From positions 57,628-121,627 of the forward strand of contig UCJA01000025.1 in NCBI GenBank assembly GCA_900472675.1: 64,000 bases of DNA. The letters are read 5' to 3'. A program made the translations under genes and the position numbers. Shown in pieces: positions 41,217-48,979 of this stretch. The notes beneath the pieces are model-generated. The model searched no databases, was not told the origin of the DNA, and worked only from the letters and a program-made list of their open reading frames with translations. Each line of letters begins with the position of its first letter. Positions within the stretch are counted from its first letter, which is position 1. The DNA comes from Hyphomicrobiales bacterium (GTDB taxonomy: Bacteria; Pseudomonadota; Alphaproteobacteria; Rhizobiales; Rhizobiaceae).

Positions 41217-43211
41217 ATGACTGTGACGCGCCGCGCATACTCGTCGCTCACCATCAAGGCGGTTGACGAGGAGAAACGCATCATCCGCGGCATCGCGACG
41301 ACGCCAGCCGTGGATCGCGTTGGCGATATAGTGGATCCGCTCGGGGTGAAGTTCACCAACCCGATGGCCTTCCTCTGGCAGCATGACGCTCATCAGCCGA
41401 TTGGTACCGTCAAGTTCGACAAGCCCACCAAGGACGGCATCACCTTCGAGGCGGAGATCCCCATCATTGCTGAAGACGGCAAACTGAAGGATCGGATCGA
41501 TGAAGCGTGGCAGTCCATCAAGATCGGCCTCGTGCGCGCCGTCTCGATCGGGTTTCGCGCCGTAGAATACGCCTTCCTGGATGAGGGCGGAATCCGGTTC
41601 ATCAAGTCTGAGGTTTTCGAGCTCTCTGCCGTGACCATCCCGGCCCAGCCCGAAGCCATCATGACCAGCATCAAGAATATGGACGCGGCAGGTGTCGCGA
41701 TCATCAAGTCCTTCGACACGAACGCCCCTGCCGCGACTGGCACTATCGGGCGCCCCGTGAAGACCCGTCCCGGCGCTTCGGGAAAGTCTCGAAAACCCGT
41801 TAGTTTGCGCCCGAAGGAGGGCAGTGAAATGAAAACTGTAGCCGAGCAGATTGCTGCTCTTGAAGCTTCGCGTCAGGCGAAGTCCGCACGCATGTCGGAA
41901 GTCATGCAGAAGTCCATGGATGAAGGCCGTTCTACCGACGAGGCAGAACAGGAAGAGTTCGATACGCTTTCCGGCGAAATCGATGCTCTCGACGGCGATC
42001 TGAAGCGGCTCCGCATCATGGAAAAGATGCAGGCCGCCAACGCGAAGCCGGTAATCCCCAACCAGATCAAAACGGCTGCGGCCGGCACGGCAGCCCGCAT
42101 GGGCGCTCCAGTCGTTATCAAGGGCGACAAAGACGAAGCGTTTGCCGGCCAGAACTACACCCGCATGGTGATCGCAAAGACGCTTGCGCGTCTTGATGGC
42201 GTGTCTGCGGAGGGCATCGCCGCGCATCGCTGGGGCAAGAGCAACCCCATGCTGACCCAGGTCGTGAAAGCTGCTGTCGCTGGCGGCGGCACCGAGGCCG
42301 GGGAGTGGGGTTCTGAACTGGCGCAGGCCGACACCCGCTATACCGGTGATTTCATCGACTATCTCTACGCCCAGACCGTGTTCGACCGCCTGCCGCTTCG
42401 CGAAGTGCCGGCAAACGTCCACATCAAGGGCCAGGACGGAGCCGCAAGCGCTTACTGGGTGGGCCAATCGAAGTCGATCCCGGTCACCAAGGCCGATTTC
42501 TTCGACGTGCAGCTGTCCGCTCTCAAGGTTGCGGCTATCGCTGTCATTTCGAAGGAACTGCTGCGGGACAGTTCCCCCTCGGCGGAACTGCTGGTGCGTG
42601 ACGCACTTGTCCAAGCCTCCGCCCAGCGTGTCGACCAGACGTTCCTTTCCGCTGCTGCGGCCGTTCCGAACGTCTCCCCAGCCGGCATCCTGAACGGAGT
42701 AACGGCAGGGACGAGCGCCGGCAGCGACGTCGACGGTGTGATTACGGATGTCAAAGCCCTCTATGCCGGCTTTATCGCCGCCAACAACGCTGACGGTCTT
42801 GAGTTTGTGACGACCCAGTCGCTCGCAAAGTCTCTTGGTCTGATCCAGAACGTCATGGGCAACTGGGCATTCCCTGGCCTGTCGGCAAACGGCGGAACGC
42901 TCCTCGGTGACAAGGTCACTGCCGGCGGCAACGTCGGAGCTGGCGATCTGATCCTTCTGCGGCCTTCCGACATCTACAAGATCGGCGACCGCGGCGTGGA
43001 AGTCTCGCTATCCACGGAAGCTGCCATCCAGATGGATGATGCACCGAACGGGGCCAGCGATACGCCGACGTCGCACACGGGCGTGGTCTCCATGTTCCAG
43101 ACGGAATCGGTCGCGATCAAGGTGGTTCGTCCGCTCAACTTTGCCAAACGCCGCGCATCTGCCGTCGCCTACATCGGCGACGCAGACTACGGCACCGTTT
43201 CGGCCGGTTGA
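41217..43211 (+). CDS. Fused prohead protease and HK97-type major capsid protein
   Basis: 664 residues. The first 175 are an HK97 prohead (U35) protease: GIATTPAVDRVGDIVDPLG, PMAFLWQHDAHQPIG with the His, and AVSIGFRAVEY with the Ser region. From residue 205 a scaffold-like delta domain (QIAALEASRQAKSARMSEVM) leads into a HK97 capsid fold ending KVVRPLNFAKRRASAVAYI. A strong ribosome site and an ATG at codon 205 could also give capsid alone. GGAGG before the ATG at 41217. Confidence 0.92.
   Translation: MTVTRRAYSSLTIKAVDEEKRIIRGIATTPAVDRVGDIVDPLGVKFTNPMAFLWQHDAHQPIGTVKFDKPTKDGITFEAEIPIIAEDGKLKDRIDEAWQSIKIGLVRAVSIGFRAVEYAFLDEGGIRFIKSEVFELSAVTIPAQPEAIMTSIKNMDAAGVAIIKSFDTNAPAATGTIGRPVKTRPGASGKSRKPVSLRPKEGSEMKTVAEQIAALEASRQAKSARMSEVMQKSMDEGRSTDEAEQEEFDTLSGEIDALDGDLKRLRIMEKMQAANAKPVIPNQIKTAAAGTAARMGAPVVIKGDKDEAFAGQNYTRMVIAKTLARLDGVSAEGIAAHRWGKSNPMLTQVVKAAVAGGGTEAGEWGSELAQADTRYTGDFIDYLYAQTVFDRLPLREVPANVHIKGQDGAASAYWVGQSKSIPVTKADFFDVQLSALKVAAIAVISKELLRDSSPSAELLVRDALVQASAQRVDQTFLSAAAAVPNVSPAGILNGVTAGTSAGSDVDGVITDVKALYAGFIAANNADGLEFVTTQSLAKSLGLIQNVMGNWAFPGLSANGGTLLGDKVTAGGNVGAGDLILLRPSDIYKIGDRGVEVSLSTEAAIQMDDAPNGASDTPTSHTGVVSMFQTESVAIKVVRPLNFAKRRASAVAYIGDADYGTVSAG
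41814..41831 (+). promoter_or_regulatory. Internal ribosome site and start codon for separate capsid
   Basis: AAGGAGGG at 41814-41821, seven bases, then ATG at 41829 in the capsid frame (MKTVAEQIAALEASR). It sits exactly at the protease/scaffold-domain junction, so a 460-residue capsid precursor could be made independently. Confidence 0.65.
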
Positions 43212-43268
43212 TCCAAGACAAGCGGTGGGGTTTCAGCCCCGCCGCCACTTCTTTGAACGGAGGTTCCC

Positions 43269-43535
43269 ATGGACATGATTGCAAAACGCCCGATGACCTA
43301 TGCGACCCGCCGCCTGCAGGCCGGTGACACTTTCAGCGCGTCCAACGCGAACGGCCGTGTGTTGGCGGCAAGCGGTAAGGCTGGGTTCGTCGCCAGTTCG
43401 ACAGAGGCCGGCGGAAGCGATGCGGAAAATATCTCGGATCTGCGCGCTCGGTATCAGCAGAAATTCGACAAGAAGGCTTACCACGGATGGGATGCGGCCA
43501 CGCTGACCCAGAAGCTTGCTGAAGCGAAGGACTGA
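43269..43535 (+). CDS. Phage structural-region protein (88 aa)
   Basis: MDMIAKRPMTYATRRLQAGD suggests a small beta-rich head protein, then a helical end RARYQQKFDKKAYHGWDAAT. Between capsid and portal with GGAGG before the start. Perhaps a head-decoration or connector protein; unrecognised. Confidence 0.65.
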   Translation: MDMIAKRPMTYATRRLQAGDTFSASNANGRVLAASGKAGFVASSTEAGGSDAENISDLRARYQQKFDKKAYHGWDAATLTQKLAEAKD

Positions 43536-43539
43536 TCGG

Positions 43540-44883
43540 ATGCGGCTTCCCCGCCTGTTCACGCGCACGAAGGCGACGCGGCCCGCCCTGTCGGCTCCTA
43601 TCCGTGGTCGAGGCGGCTGGTGGCGTATCCTGGAGTCGTATCCCGGCGCATGGCAGCAGAACGTCGAGGTGAAGTATGACAGCGTGCTCTCCAACCACGC
43701 CGACTTCGCCTGCCGCACGCTGATCGCCTCTGATATCGCAAAGCTGCGTATCAAGCTCGTGCAGCGCGACGAGAACGGCATCTGGTCCGAGGTAACAAAC
43801 AACGCCTACTCGCCGGTTCTTCGCAAGCCAAACCATTTCCAAAATCGTATTCAGTTCATGGAAAGCTGGATCCTGTCGAAGCTTCAGCGAGGCAATACGT
43901 TTGTTCTGAAGAAGCGCGATGCCCGCGGCGTTGTCGTCAAACTGTTTGTTCTCGAGCCGGGCCTTGTCACTCCCATGGTGTCGGACAGCGGAGACGTTTT
44001 CTATCAGATGAACACCGATCATCTTGCCGGCGTGCCAGAGAGCGTCATTGTCCCGGCGAAGGAGATAATTCACGACCGGTTCAATTGCTTTTATCACCCC
44101 TTAGTCGGCCTTTCGCCGATCTTCGCTGGCGGCCTAGCTGCCATGCAGGGGCTCGCCATCCAGAATGACAGCGCGCTCTTCTTCCAGAATGGCGCAACAC
44201 CCGGCGGCGTGCTGACAGCTCCAGGGGCGATCGAGGATGAGACGGCCGGCCGGATCAAGGAATACTGGGACAACAACTTCACCGGTGAAAACTCCGGCAA
44301 GGTGGCCGTTCTTGGCGACGGCCTGAAGTATGATCCGATGAAGGCGAAGGCAGTCGATGCTCAGCTCATCGAGCAGCTGAAATGGTCTGCCGAGGTCGTC
44401 TGCTCGACCTACCATGTCCCGCCGTACAAGATCGGTGTGGGGGCAATGCCGACGAACAACAACGTCCAGGCGCTCAATGTCGAATACTACTCCCAGTGCC
44501 TCCAGGTGCTGATTGAGGCCGCCGAGCTCTGCCTGGACGAGGGCATGGAGATGAAGGAAGGCGTCGGCACCGAGTTCGATACCGAGAACCTTCTGCGCAT
44601 GGACAGCGCCTCACAGATGGAAGTCCTGGAGAAGAGCAAGGGGATAATGTCCCCGAACGAGCAGCGCAGGAAGCTGGATCTAAAGCCGGTCACCGGCGGC
44701 GAGAGCCCGATGCTCCAGCAGCAGAACTTCAGCCTTCAGGCGCTTGCGAAGCGTGATGCCCAAGCCGACCCGTTTGGCACCGCCCCAGCGCCGGCCGCAA
44801 CTGACGCCGAGCCCGCCAATGACAATGCAGCCGAAGCGGAAGCGCGCGCTGCTTTGGTCGAGATATACAAGGGACTTATCTGA
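43540..44883 (+). CDS. Phage portal protein, HK97 family
   Basis: 447 residues from the ATG at 43540 (GAAGGA upstream). YDSVLSNHADFACRTLIASD opens the conserved fold; IVPAKEIIHDRFNCFYHPLV and GLSPIFAGGLAAMQGLAIQN are the typical HK97-portal blocks. C-terminal tail is Ala-rich. The dodecameric portal is the DNA entry pore. Order is unusual: it follows capsid instead of preceding protease. Stop overlaps the next ATG. Confidence 0.93.
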   Translation: MRLPRLFTRTKATRPALSAPIRGRGGWWRILESYPGAWQQNVEVKYDSVLSNHADFACRTLIASDIAKLRIKLVQRDENGIWSEVTNNAYSPVLRKPNHFQNRIQFMESWILSKLQRGNTFVLKKRDARGVVVKLFVLEPGLVTPMVSDSGDVFYQMNTDHLAGVPESVIVPAKEIIHDRFNCFYHPLVGLSPIFAGGLAAMQGLAIQNDSALFFQNGATPGGVLTAPGAIEDETAGRIKEYWDNNFTGENSGKVAVLGDGLKYDPMKAKAVDAQLIEQLKWSAEVVCSTYHVPPYKIGVGAMPTNNNVQALNVEYYSQCLQVLIEAAELCLDEGMEMKEGVGTEFDTENLLRMDSASQMEVLEKSKGIMSPNEQRRKLDLKPVTGGESPMLQQQNFSLQALAKRDAQADPFGTAPAPAATDAEPANDNAAEAEARAALVEIYKGLI

Positions 44884-45890
44884 TGACATTCGATGGCAAG
44901 GCGTTTGGCGCGGAGATCGTCGGCGTAGTCAAAGGCTATCTGGAAAAGGAGATGGCGCCTCTTATGCAGCGCATCGACGCTTTGGAGAAGAGGCTGGATC
45001 ATCTGCCTGCACCGGTTGACTTGTCTGCCGAAGTTGCGGCGCTGAAATCAGCGGTGGAATCCATCGAGATCCCGGTACTGCCGTTTATCCCGGAGCTGCC
45101 AGACATCGGCAGCCTGGTTGACGAAGCTTTGAAAAACGCGATCGCGGCCATCCCGGCGCCCGCCGATCTGTCTGCAGACCTCGAAGCGTTGAAGGCTGCC
45201 GTAGAAGGGATTGTCATTCCTGAAATCCCGCAACTGGCAGATCTGCCTGACATCCCGGCTATGATCGATGAGGCCGTGAAATCTGCTGTTGCCTCCATCC
45301 CACCGCCACAGGACGGCAAGAGCGTGTCCCTTGAGGAAGTTGCGCCTCTCATTGCCTCCGAAGTCGAGAAGCGCGTCGGTGGGCTTCCTGCAGCGAAAGA
45401 TGGCAAGGACGGTGTCGACGGTAAAGATGGCGTTGGCCTTGCCGGCGCATTGATCGATCGTGCTGGCGAGCTTGTCGTGACGCTGACGAATGGCGACACG
45501 AAGAACCTGGGCCCCGTCGTCGGCAAGGACGGCGAAGGGACGCCGGGTCTGGATGGCTTCGGGTTCGATGACCTCGATATGACCTATGACGGTGAGAAGA
45601 CGATCACCCTGAAATTCACCAAGGGTGAGCTCGTTAAAGAATTTCCCATTGCCATGCCGGTGGTCATTGACCGCGGCGTGTATCGCGAGGGAAGCGGATA
45701 CAAGGCCGGCGACGCCGTTACCTGGGGCGGAAGCCTCTGGATCGCCCAGAAGGACACGAAGGCGAAGCCGGACAGCAGCGACGAGTGGCGCCTGTCGGTG
45801 AAGCGTGGCCGCGACGGCAAGGATGCCGTGGTGAAAGACGCCGCACCCCATCAGCCGGTGCGCGTGGGCGTGCCAGCGAAGGGAGCATGA
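44883..45890 (+). CDS. Collagen-like virion protein with carbohydrate-binding end
   Basis: 335 residues. Helical start (VKGYLEKEMAPLMQRIDALE), then two similar segments with PADLSADLEALKAAVEGIVI-type sequence, a short collagen-like stretch GKDGVDGKDG (about 176-185) and GKDGEGTPGLDG, and a final YKAGDAVTWGGSLWIAQ domain like CBM5/12. Such proteins are virion fibres or decorations. Its position between portal and connector is odd. Confidence 0.7.
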   Translation: MTFDGKAFGAEIVGVVKGYLEKEMAPLMQRIDALEKRLDHLPAPVDLSAEVAALKSAVESIEIPVLPFIPELPDIGSLVDEALKNAIAAIPAPADLSADLEALKAAVEGIVIPEIPQLADLPDIPAMIDEAVKSAVASIPPPQDGKSVSLEEVAPLIASEVEKRVGGLPAAKDGKDGVDGKDGVGLAGALIDRAGELVVTLTNGDTKNLGPVVGKDGEGTPGLDGFGFDDLDMTYDGEKTITLKFTKGELVKEFPIAMPVVIDRGVYREGSGYKAGDAVTWGGSLWIAQKDTKAKPDSSDEWRLSVKRGRDGKDAVVKDAAPHQPVRVGVPAKGA

Positions 45891-45891
45891 C

Positions 45892-46206
45892 ATGGCTCTG
45901 GTCACCCGTGCTCAAGTCAACCTCGCGCTGCGCCTCGACCTGGTCGACGGCGATGAGCGCATCCCCGATATCGACCTGAAGATCAGCCAGGCCGAAGATG
46001 CAGTCGTCGACTACCTGAAGAAATCGAACCACGGCTGGGACGAGACAACCGTCCCCGGGCGCGTATCGGCCGCCGTCATGCTGGTGGTGCAGAGCCTGCT
46101 CGATGAGGCCAACACCGGCGGGCTGCTGCCCGGTCTCGGTACCGGCGACCCGAAGAACCCGGTGGTGGCGCTGCTGTACCGCCTCCGCGACCCCGCCATC
46201 GCTTGA
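45892..46206 (+). CDS. Head-tail connector protein (gp6-like)
   Basis: 104 residues. LVTRAQVNLALRLDLVDGDE and KISQAEDAVVDYLKKSNH match the helical bundle of gp6-like connectors. It binds below the portal. Start at 45892, one base after the previous stop. Confidence 0.85.
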   Translation: MALVTRAQVNLALRLDLVDGDERIPDIDLKISQAEDAVVDYLKKSNHGWDETTVPGRVSAAVMLVVQSLLDEANTGGLLPGLGTGDPKNPVVALLYRLRDPAIA

Positions 46207-46220
46207 AAAAGGAGCACATC

Positions 46221-46424
46221 ATGCGTGTGAAGTTCACCCACGATTTCGACTACAAGCCCACGATGCAGACCACCATCGGCTACAGGGCCGGGATGGAGGA
46301 GACGGTCAAGCACGAGTGCGCAGAGCAGGCGATCGCCGCCGGCAAGGCTGAAGAAGTTCCGGAGGCGAGCCGCAAGCCCGCGTCCAAGGCGTCGGCAGAG
46401 AAATCCGCCGATGGCGCTGAGTAA
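46221..46424 (+). CDS. Phage hypothetical protein
   Basis: 67 residues from MRVKFTHDFDYKPTMQTTIG with AAGGAG upstream. A short beta part, then a Lys/Ala tail. It overlaps the next gene by 14 bases. In related phages a similar small ORF sits in the connector cluster; role unknown. Confidence 0.65.
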   Translation: MRVKFTHDFDYKPTMQTTIGYRAGMEETVKHECAEQAIAAGKAEEVPEASRKPASKASAEKSADGAE

Positions 46425-46764
46425 TCCTCCGTCTGCCCAGGAGCTCAGCCATCGGATCTCGCTTTCGAAGCGCTTGGACACCGATGACGGCCTCGGCAAC
46501 ACCAAGGGCAAGTTCCAGGAGCAGTTCAGGCTCTGGGCGGCGTTTCGGTCCCGCGGCGGCTCCGAAGCAGTAGTGGCCGCGCGGCTGGAAGGTCGCAACA
46601 CAATCGGCGTTTACGTTCGCTCCTCCCCACAAGCTCGAACGATCGACAGCACCTGGCGAATGACTGACGTGCGCAGCGGCGAGAGCTATGCGGTGAAGAT
46701 CGTCGACAGCGTCACCGATCGGGCATGGGTCTACCTGGAAGCCCAGACTGGGGTGGCCCCATGA
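46411..46764 (+). CDS. Head-tail adaptor / stopper protein
   Basis: 117 residues. LSHRISLSKRLDTDDGLGNT, then WAAFRSRGGSEAVVAARLEG and TWRMTDVRSGESYAVKIVD fit the head closure family (SPP1 gp16-like/Phage_H_T_join). It seals the DNA channel after packaging. Confidence 0.82.
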   Translation: MALSNPPSAQELSHRISLSKRLDTDDGLGNTKGKFQEQFRLWAAFRSRGGSEAVVAARLEGRNTIGVYVRSSPQARTIDSTWRMTDVRSGESYAVKIVDSVTDRAWVYLEAQTGVAP

Positions 46765-47177
46765 GCGCAGGCACCGACCTCTGGCGGGCGATCTTCAATG
46801 CTATGAACGGCAACGCTGCCCTGATGGCCCTGGTCGACGGGATTTACGACAAGGCTCCCGATGAGCCCTGGGGTGCGAACGAGATCTATATCAGCCGCGG
46901 CCCATTCTATGGCTCTTCTGATGACGCGGACTGCATCATCGGCCAGGAGATCACGGCTCAGATCGACATCTGGTCCCGCAAGCCTGACCGATGGTCAGTT
47001 GACGACGTCATCGGCCAGGTGAAGCGGGCGCTTCACGAACAAGAACTGCCAATGACCGACAGCGCACTCGCAACAATCGAGGTGCGGCTCTGGCGCATCA
47101 TCGATGATCCGGACCCCACGCAGCAGCACGGCATCGTCCAGGTCGTAGCTGTGGTGGAAGAGGCAGAAGAGGCGTGA
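46761..47177 (+). CDS. DUF3168 tail completion protein
   Basis: 138 residues from MSAGTDLWRAIFNAMNGNAA, overlapping the previous stop (ATGA). ALMALVDGIYDKAPDEPWGA, then QEITAQIDIWSRKPDRWSVD match DUF3168 (gp17-like tail completion). Confidence 0.85.
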   Translation: MSAGTDLWRAIFNAMNGNAALMALVDGIYDKAPDEPWGANEIYISRGPFYGSSDDADCIIGQEITAQIDIWSRKPDRWSVDDVIGQVKRALHEQELPMTDSALATIEVRLWRIIDDPDPTQQHGIVQVVAVVEEAEEA

Positions 47178-47638
47178 GCGCGAAAGTGCTCCGCTTGAAG
47201 GAGCTGCAGAGGAAGCTTGACCGGCTGCCCCGGCAGGTGAAGCAACGCATCCGCGAGGCGATGGAGCAGGGCGCCAACGAGATCGTCACCATGGCGAAGT
47301 CGCTCGTGCCGGCCGACCGCGGCACCCTGCGGGACAGCATCGGCTGGACCTACGGGCGGGCTCCGAAAGGAGCCATGACCATAGGCAAGGTCGAGAGCAC
47401 CGGCGGCTACCTCACCATCACGATCTATGCCGGCAACAGCGAGGCTTTCTACGCGAGATGGGTTGAGTTCGGCACCTCAACCCATAAGGCCGGCGGCAAG
47501 TTCGCTGGCGCCACCATCCCGGCCATACCAGCCCAGCCCTACTTCTACGTAAGCTTTCGCGCGAACCGGAAGCGCGTGAAGGGCCGGGTCACACGAGCAA
47601 CCACCAAGGCGGCCAAAGAGGTCGCTGCGAGTCGCTGA
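47174..47638 (+). CDS. HK97 gp10-family tail protein
   Basis: 154 residues with a GTG start overlapping the previous stop. MAKSLVPADRGTLRDSIGWT is the family hallmark, followed by YARWVEFGTSTHKAGGK and the C-terminal AQPYFYVSFRANRKR. It acts in head-tail joining. Confidence 0.88.
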   Translation: MSAKVLRLKELQRKLDRLPRQVKQRIREAMEQGANEIVTMAKSLVPADRGTLRDSIGWTYGRAPKGAMTIGKVESTGGYLTITIYAGNSEAFYARWVEFGTSTHKAGGKFAGATIPAIPAQPYFYVSFRANRKRVKGRVTRATTKAAKEVAASR

Positions 47639-47685
47639 TCAATTTCCCCGCGGCTTGCCGCCTTACACTGCCACAGGAGATCATC

Positions 47686-48129
47686 ATGGCGCCTCCCATC
47701 ACTGCCCGCTTCGGCAAGTTTCGGGTTCTGCTCGGCAACTCTGCCACGCCGACCGTTTATTCCGCTCCGTGCGGCTTCACATCGAAGTCCCTGACCCTCG
47801 GCAAGTCGCTGTCGGAAGTGTCCATTCCCGACTGCGATGATCCGGACAAGCCGATCACAATCGGTCGCGATGTCGAGAGCACCACGGCGTCGGTCTCCGG
47901 GGAGGGCGTGCTCGCCGCTTCGGCCGTCGACAAGTGGCTTGCCGCCTACAAGAGCACCGAATCCGTGCCCGTGAAAATCGAGATCGAGTTCTCCACCGGG
48001 ACGCTCACCTTCACCGGCAAGATGCACGTAGAAAGCCTCGAAATGGGCGCCGAGCAGGGCGGTCGCGTCACGATCTCGGTGTCGCTTCAGTCTGACGGCG
48101 AACTGGTCGACACGGACACCTTCGTCTGA
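47686..48129 (+). CDS. Major tail (tube) protein
   Basis: 147 residues. TARFGKFRVLLGNSATPTVY, LGKSLSEVSIPDCDDPDKP and GTLTFTGKMHVESLEMGAEQ follow the beta-sandwich tail tube pattern of TP901-1/GTA-like phages. Stacks to form the tail. It ends at the next ATG. Confidence 0.85.
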   Translation: MAPPITARFGKFRVLLGNSATPTVYSAPCGFTSKSLTLGKSLSEVSIPDCDDPDKPITIGRDVESTTASVSGEGVLAASAVDKWLAAYKSTESVPVKIEIEFSTGTLTFTGKMHVESLEMGAEQGGRVTISVSLQSDGELVDTDTFV

Positions 48130-48485
48130 TGAGCCGGGACGCTCGCGTTGAACTCGATTTCGCAGACGGGACATACGGGTTCCGTCTCGGATGGGGTGAG
48201 CTCGCAGCTCTTCAGGAGGCTTGCGATGCCGGCCCCTACGTGGTGCTGCATCGGCTTCACTCACACCAATGGCGGATCGCCGATATCTCCAGCGTGATCC
48301 GCCTGGGGCTGGTCGGTGGCGGCATGGCGCCGGCGGATGCTTTGAAGAAGGTGCGAGCCTACGTCGAAGACCGGCCGCCTCTGGAGAGCCATGCCTACGC
48401 CGTCGCCATCCTGTCCGCCGGCTTACTGGGGGCGCCAGATGAGCCCTTGGGGGAGCAGCCAGCGCCGGCTCCGGAAGCAGACTAG
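48129..48485 (+). CDS. GTA-type tail assembly chaperone, upstream frame (TAC_11)
   Basis: 118 residues. RVELDFADGTYGFRLGWGEL and AALQEACDAGPYVVLHRL match the gene transfer agent gp10-like family (PF11836). It corresponds to gpG of lambda. The next frame probably continues from it through a G-run at 48449-48453 to give a longer gpGT-like product. Confidence 0.87.
   Translation: MSRDARVELDFADGTYGFRLGWGELAALQEACDAGPYVVLHRLHSHQWRIADISSVIRLGLVGGGMAPADALKKVRAYVEDRPPLESHAYAVAILSAGLLGAPDEPLGEQPAPAPEAD
48449..48453 (+). promoter_or_regulatory. Predicted -1 frameshift site in the tail chaperone gene
   Basis: Five Gs (zero-frame codons TTG GGG GAG) lie 30 bases before the stop of the upstream frame. 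The -1 frame is open from 48443 to 48694 and encodes the downstream chaperone. A TGA at 48440-48442 limits how early the shift can occur. Confidence 0.6.
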
Positions 48486-48505
48486 ACGACCTGCCGAATG
48501 GCAAG

Positions 48506-48694
48506 TTGAGGTTCGCTTCGATCTATGGGGTTGGCGCCATCATGGGATTTTCACCTCAGGCGGTGAACGAGATGTCCATGTGGCAGTTTCGCGCCGCGTT
48601 CGACGGGTACCAGACGCATCATGCCGGGGGCGATCAAAAGCTGTCCGGCGCTGATGCCGATGAGCTTTGGGAGTGGTTGCAGTCGAAAGAGTAG
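48506..48694 (+). CDS. Tail assembly chaperone, downstream frame
   Basis: 62 residues from a TTG; the real product is probably made by a -1 frameshift from the upstream gene rather than separate initiation, because no ribosome site precedes this TTG. GFSPQAVNEMSMWQFRAAFD and ADADELWEWLQSKE match TAC_6-like proteins of GTA-type phages. The open frame extends back to 48443. Confidence 0.7.
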   Translation: MRFASIYGVGAIMGFSPQAVNEMSMWQFRAAFDGYQTHHAGGDQKLSGADADELWEWLQSKE

Positions 48695-48946
48695 TCAGCT
48701 GTCTTTGCGGCTGGACATCGACATGTGAGCCAGCGCGGCGGCCTGACGTTCAGACGCTTCGCGAATCGCTATGAGATTGTTGAGAATCGCGCCCAGCGCA
48801 TAAATTGCGGCGCCGCCGACCATAGCCTGGAAGGCGTAAACGATCAGCGCGATGCCATTGCCTCGCGTCATAACGGCCAGCGTCACAACGGCGCCTAGCG
48901 CAAGAATGAAGATTACCATGCCGGTGATTTTCAGAAACCCATCCAT
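48695..48946 (-). CDS. Small membrane protein inserted in the tail operon
   Basis: 83 residues, two membrane segments (ITGMVIFILALGAVVTLAVM and IALIVYAFQAMVGGAAIYAL) and a cytoplasmic helical tail. It runs against the tail genes, in the gap between chaperone and tape measure. Its stop directly abuts the chaperone stop. Possibly a moron, for example a superinfection-exclusion protein; unproven. Confidence 0.65.
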   Translation of the reverse strand: MDGFLKITGMVIFILALGAVVTLAVMTRGNGIALIVYAFQAMVGGAAIYALGAILNNLIAIREASERQAAALAHMSMSSRKDS

Positions 48947-48979
48947 ATCTCAAGCTAGCATGGTGATAAATTGGCGGCA

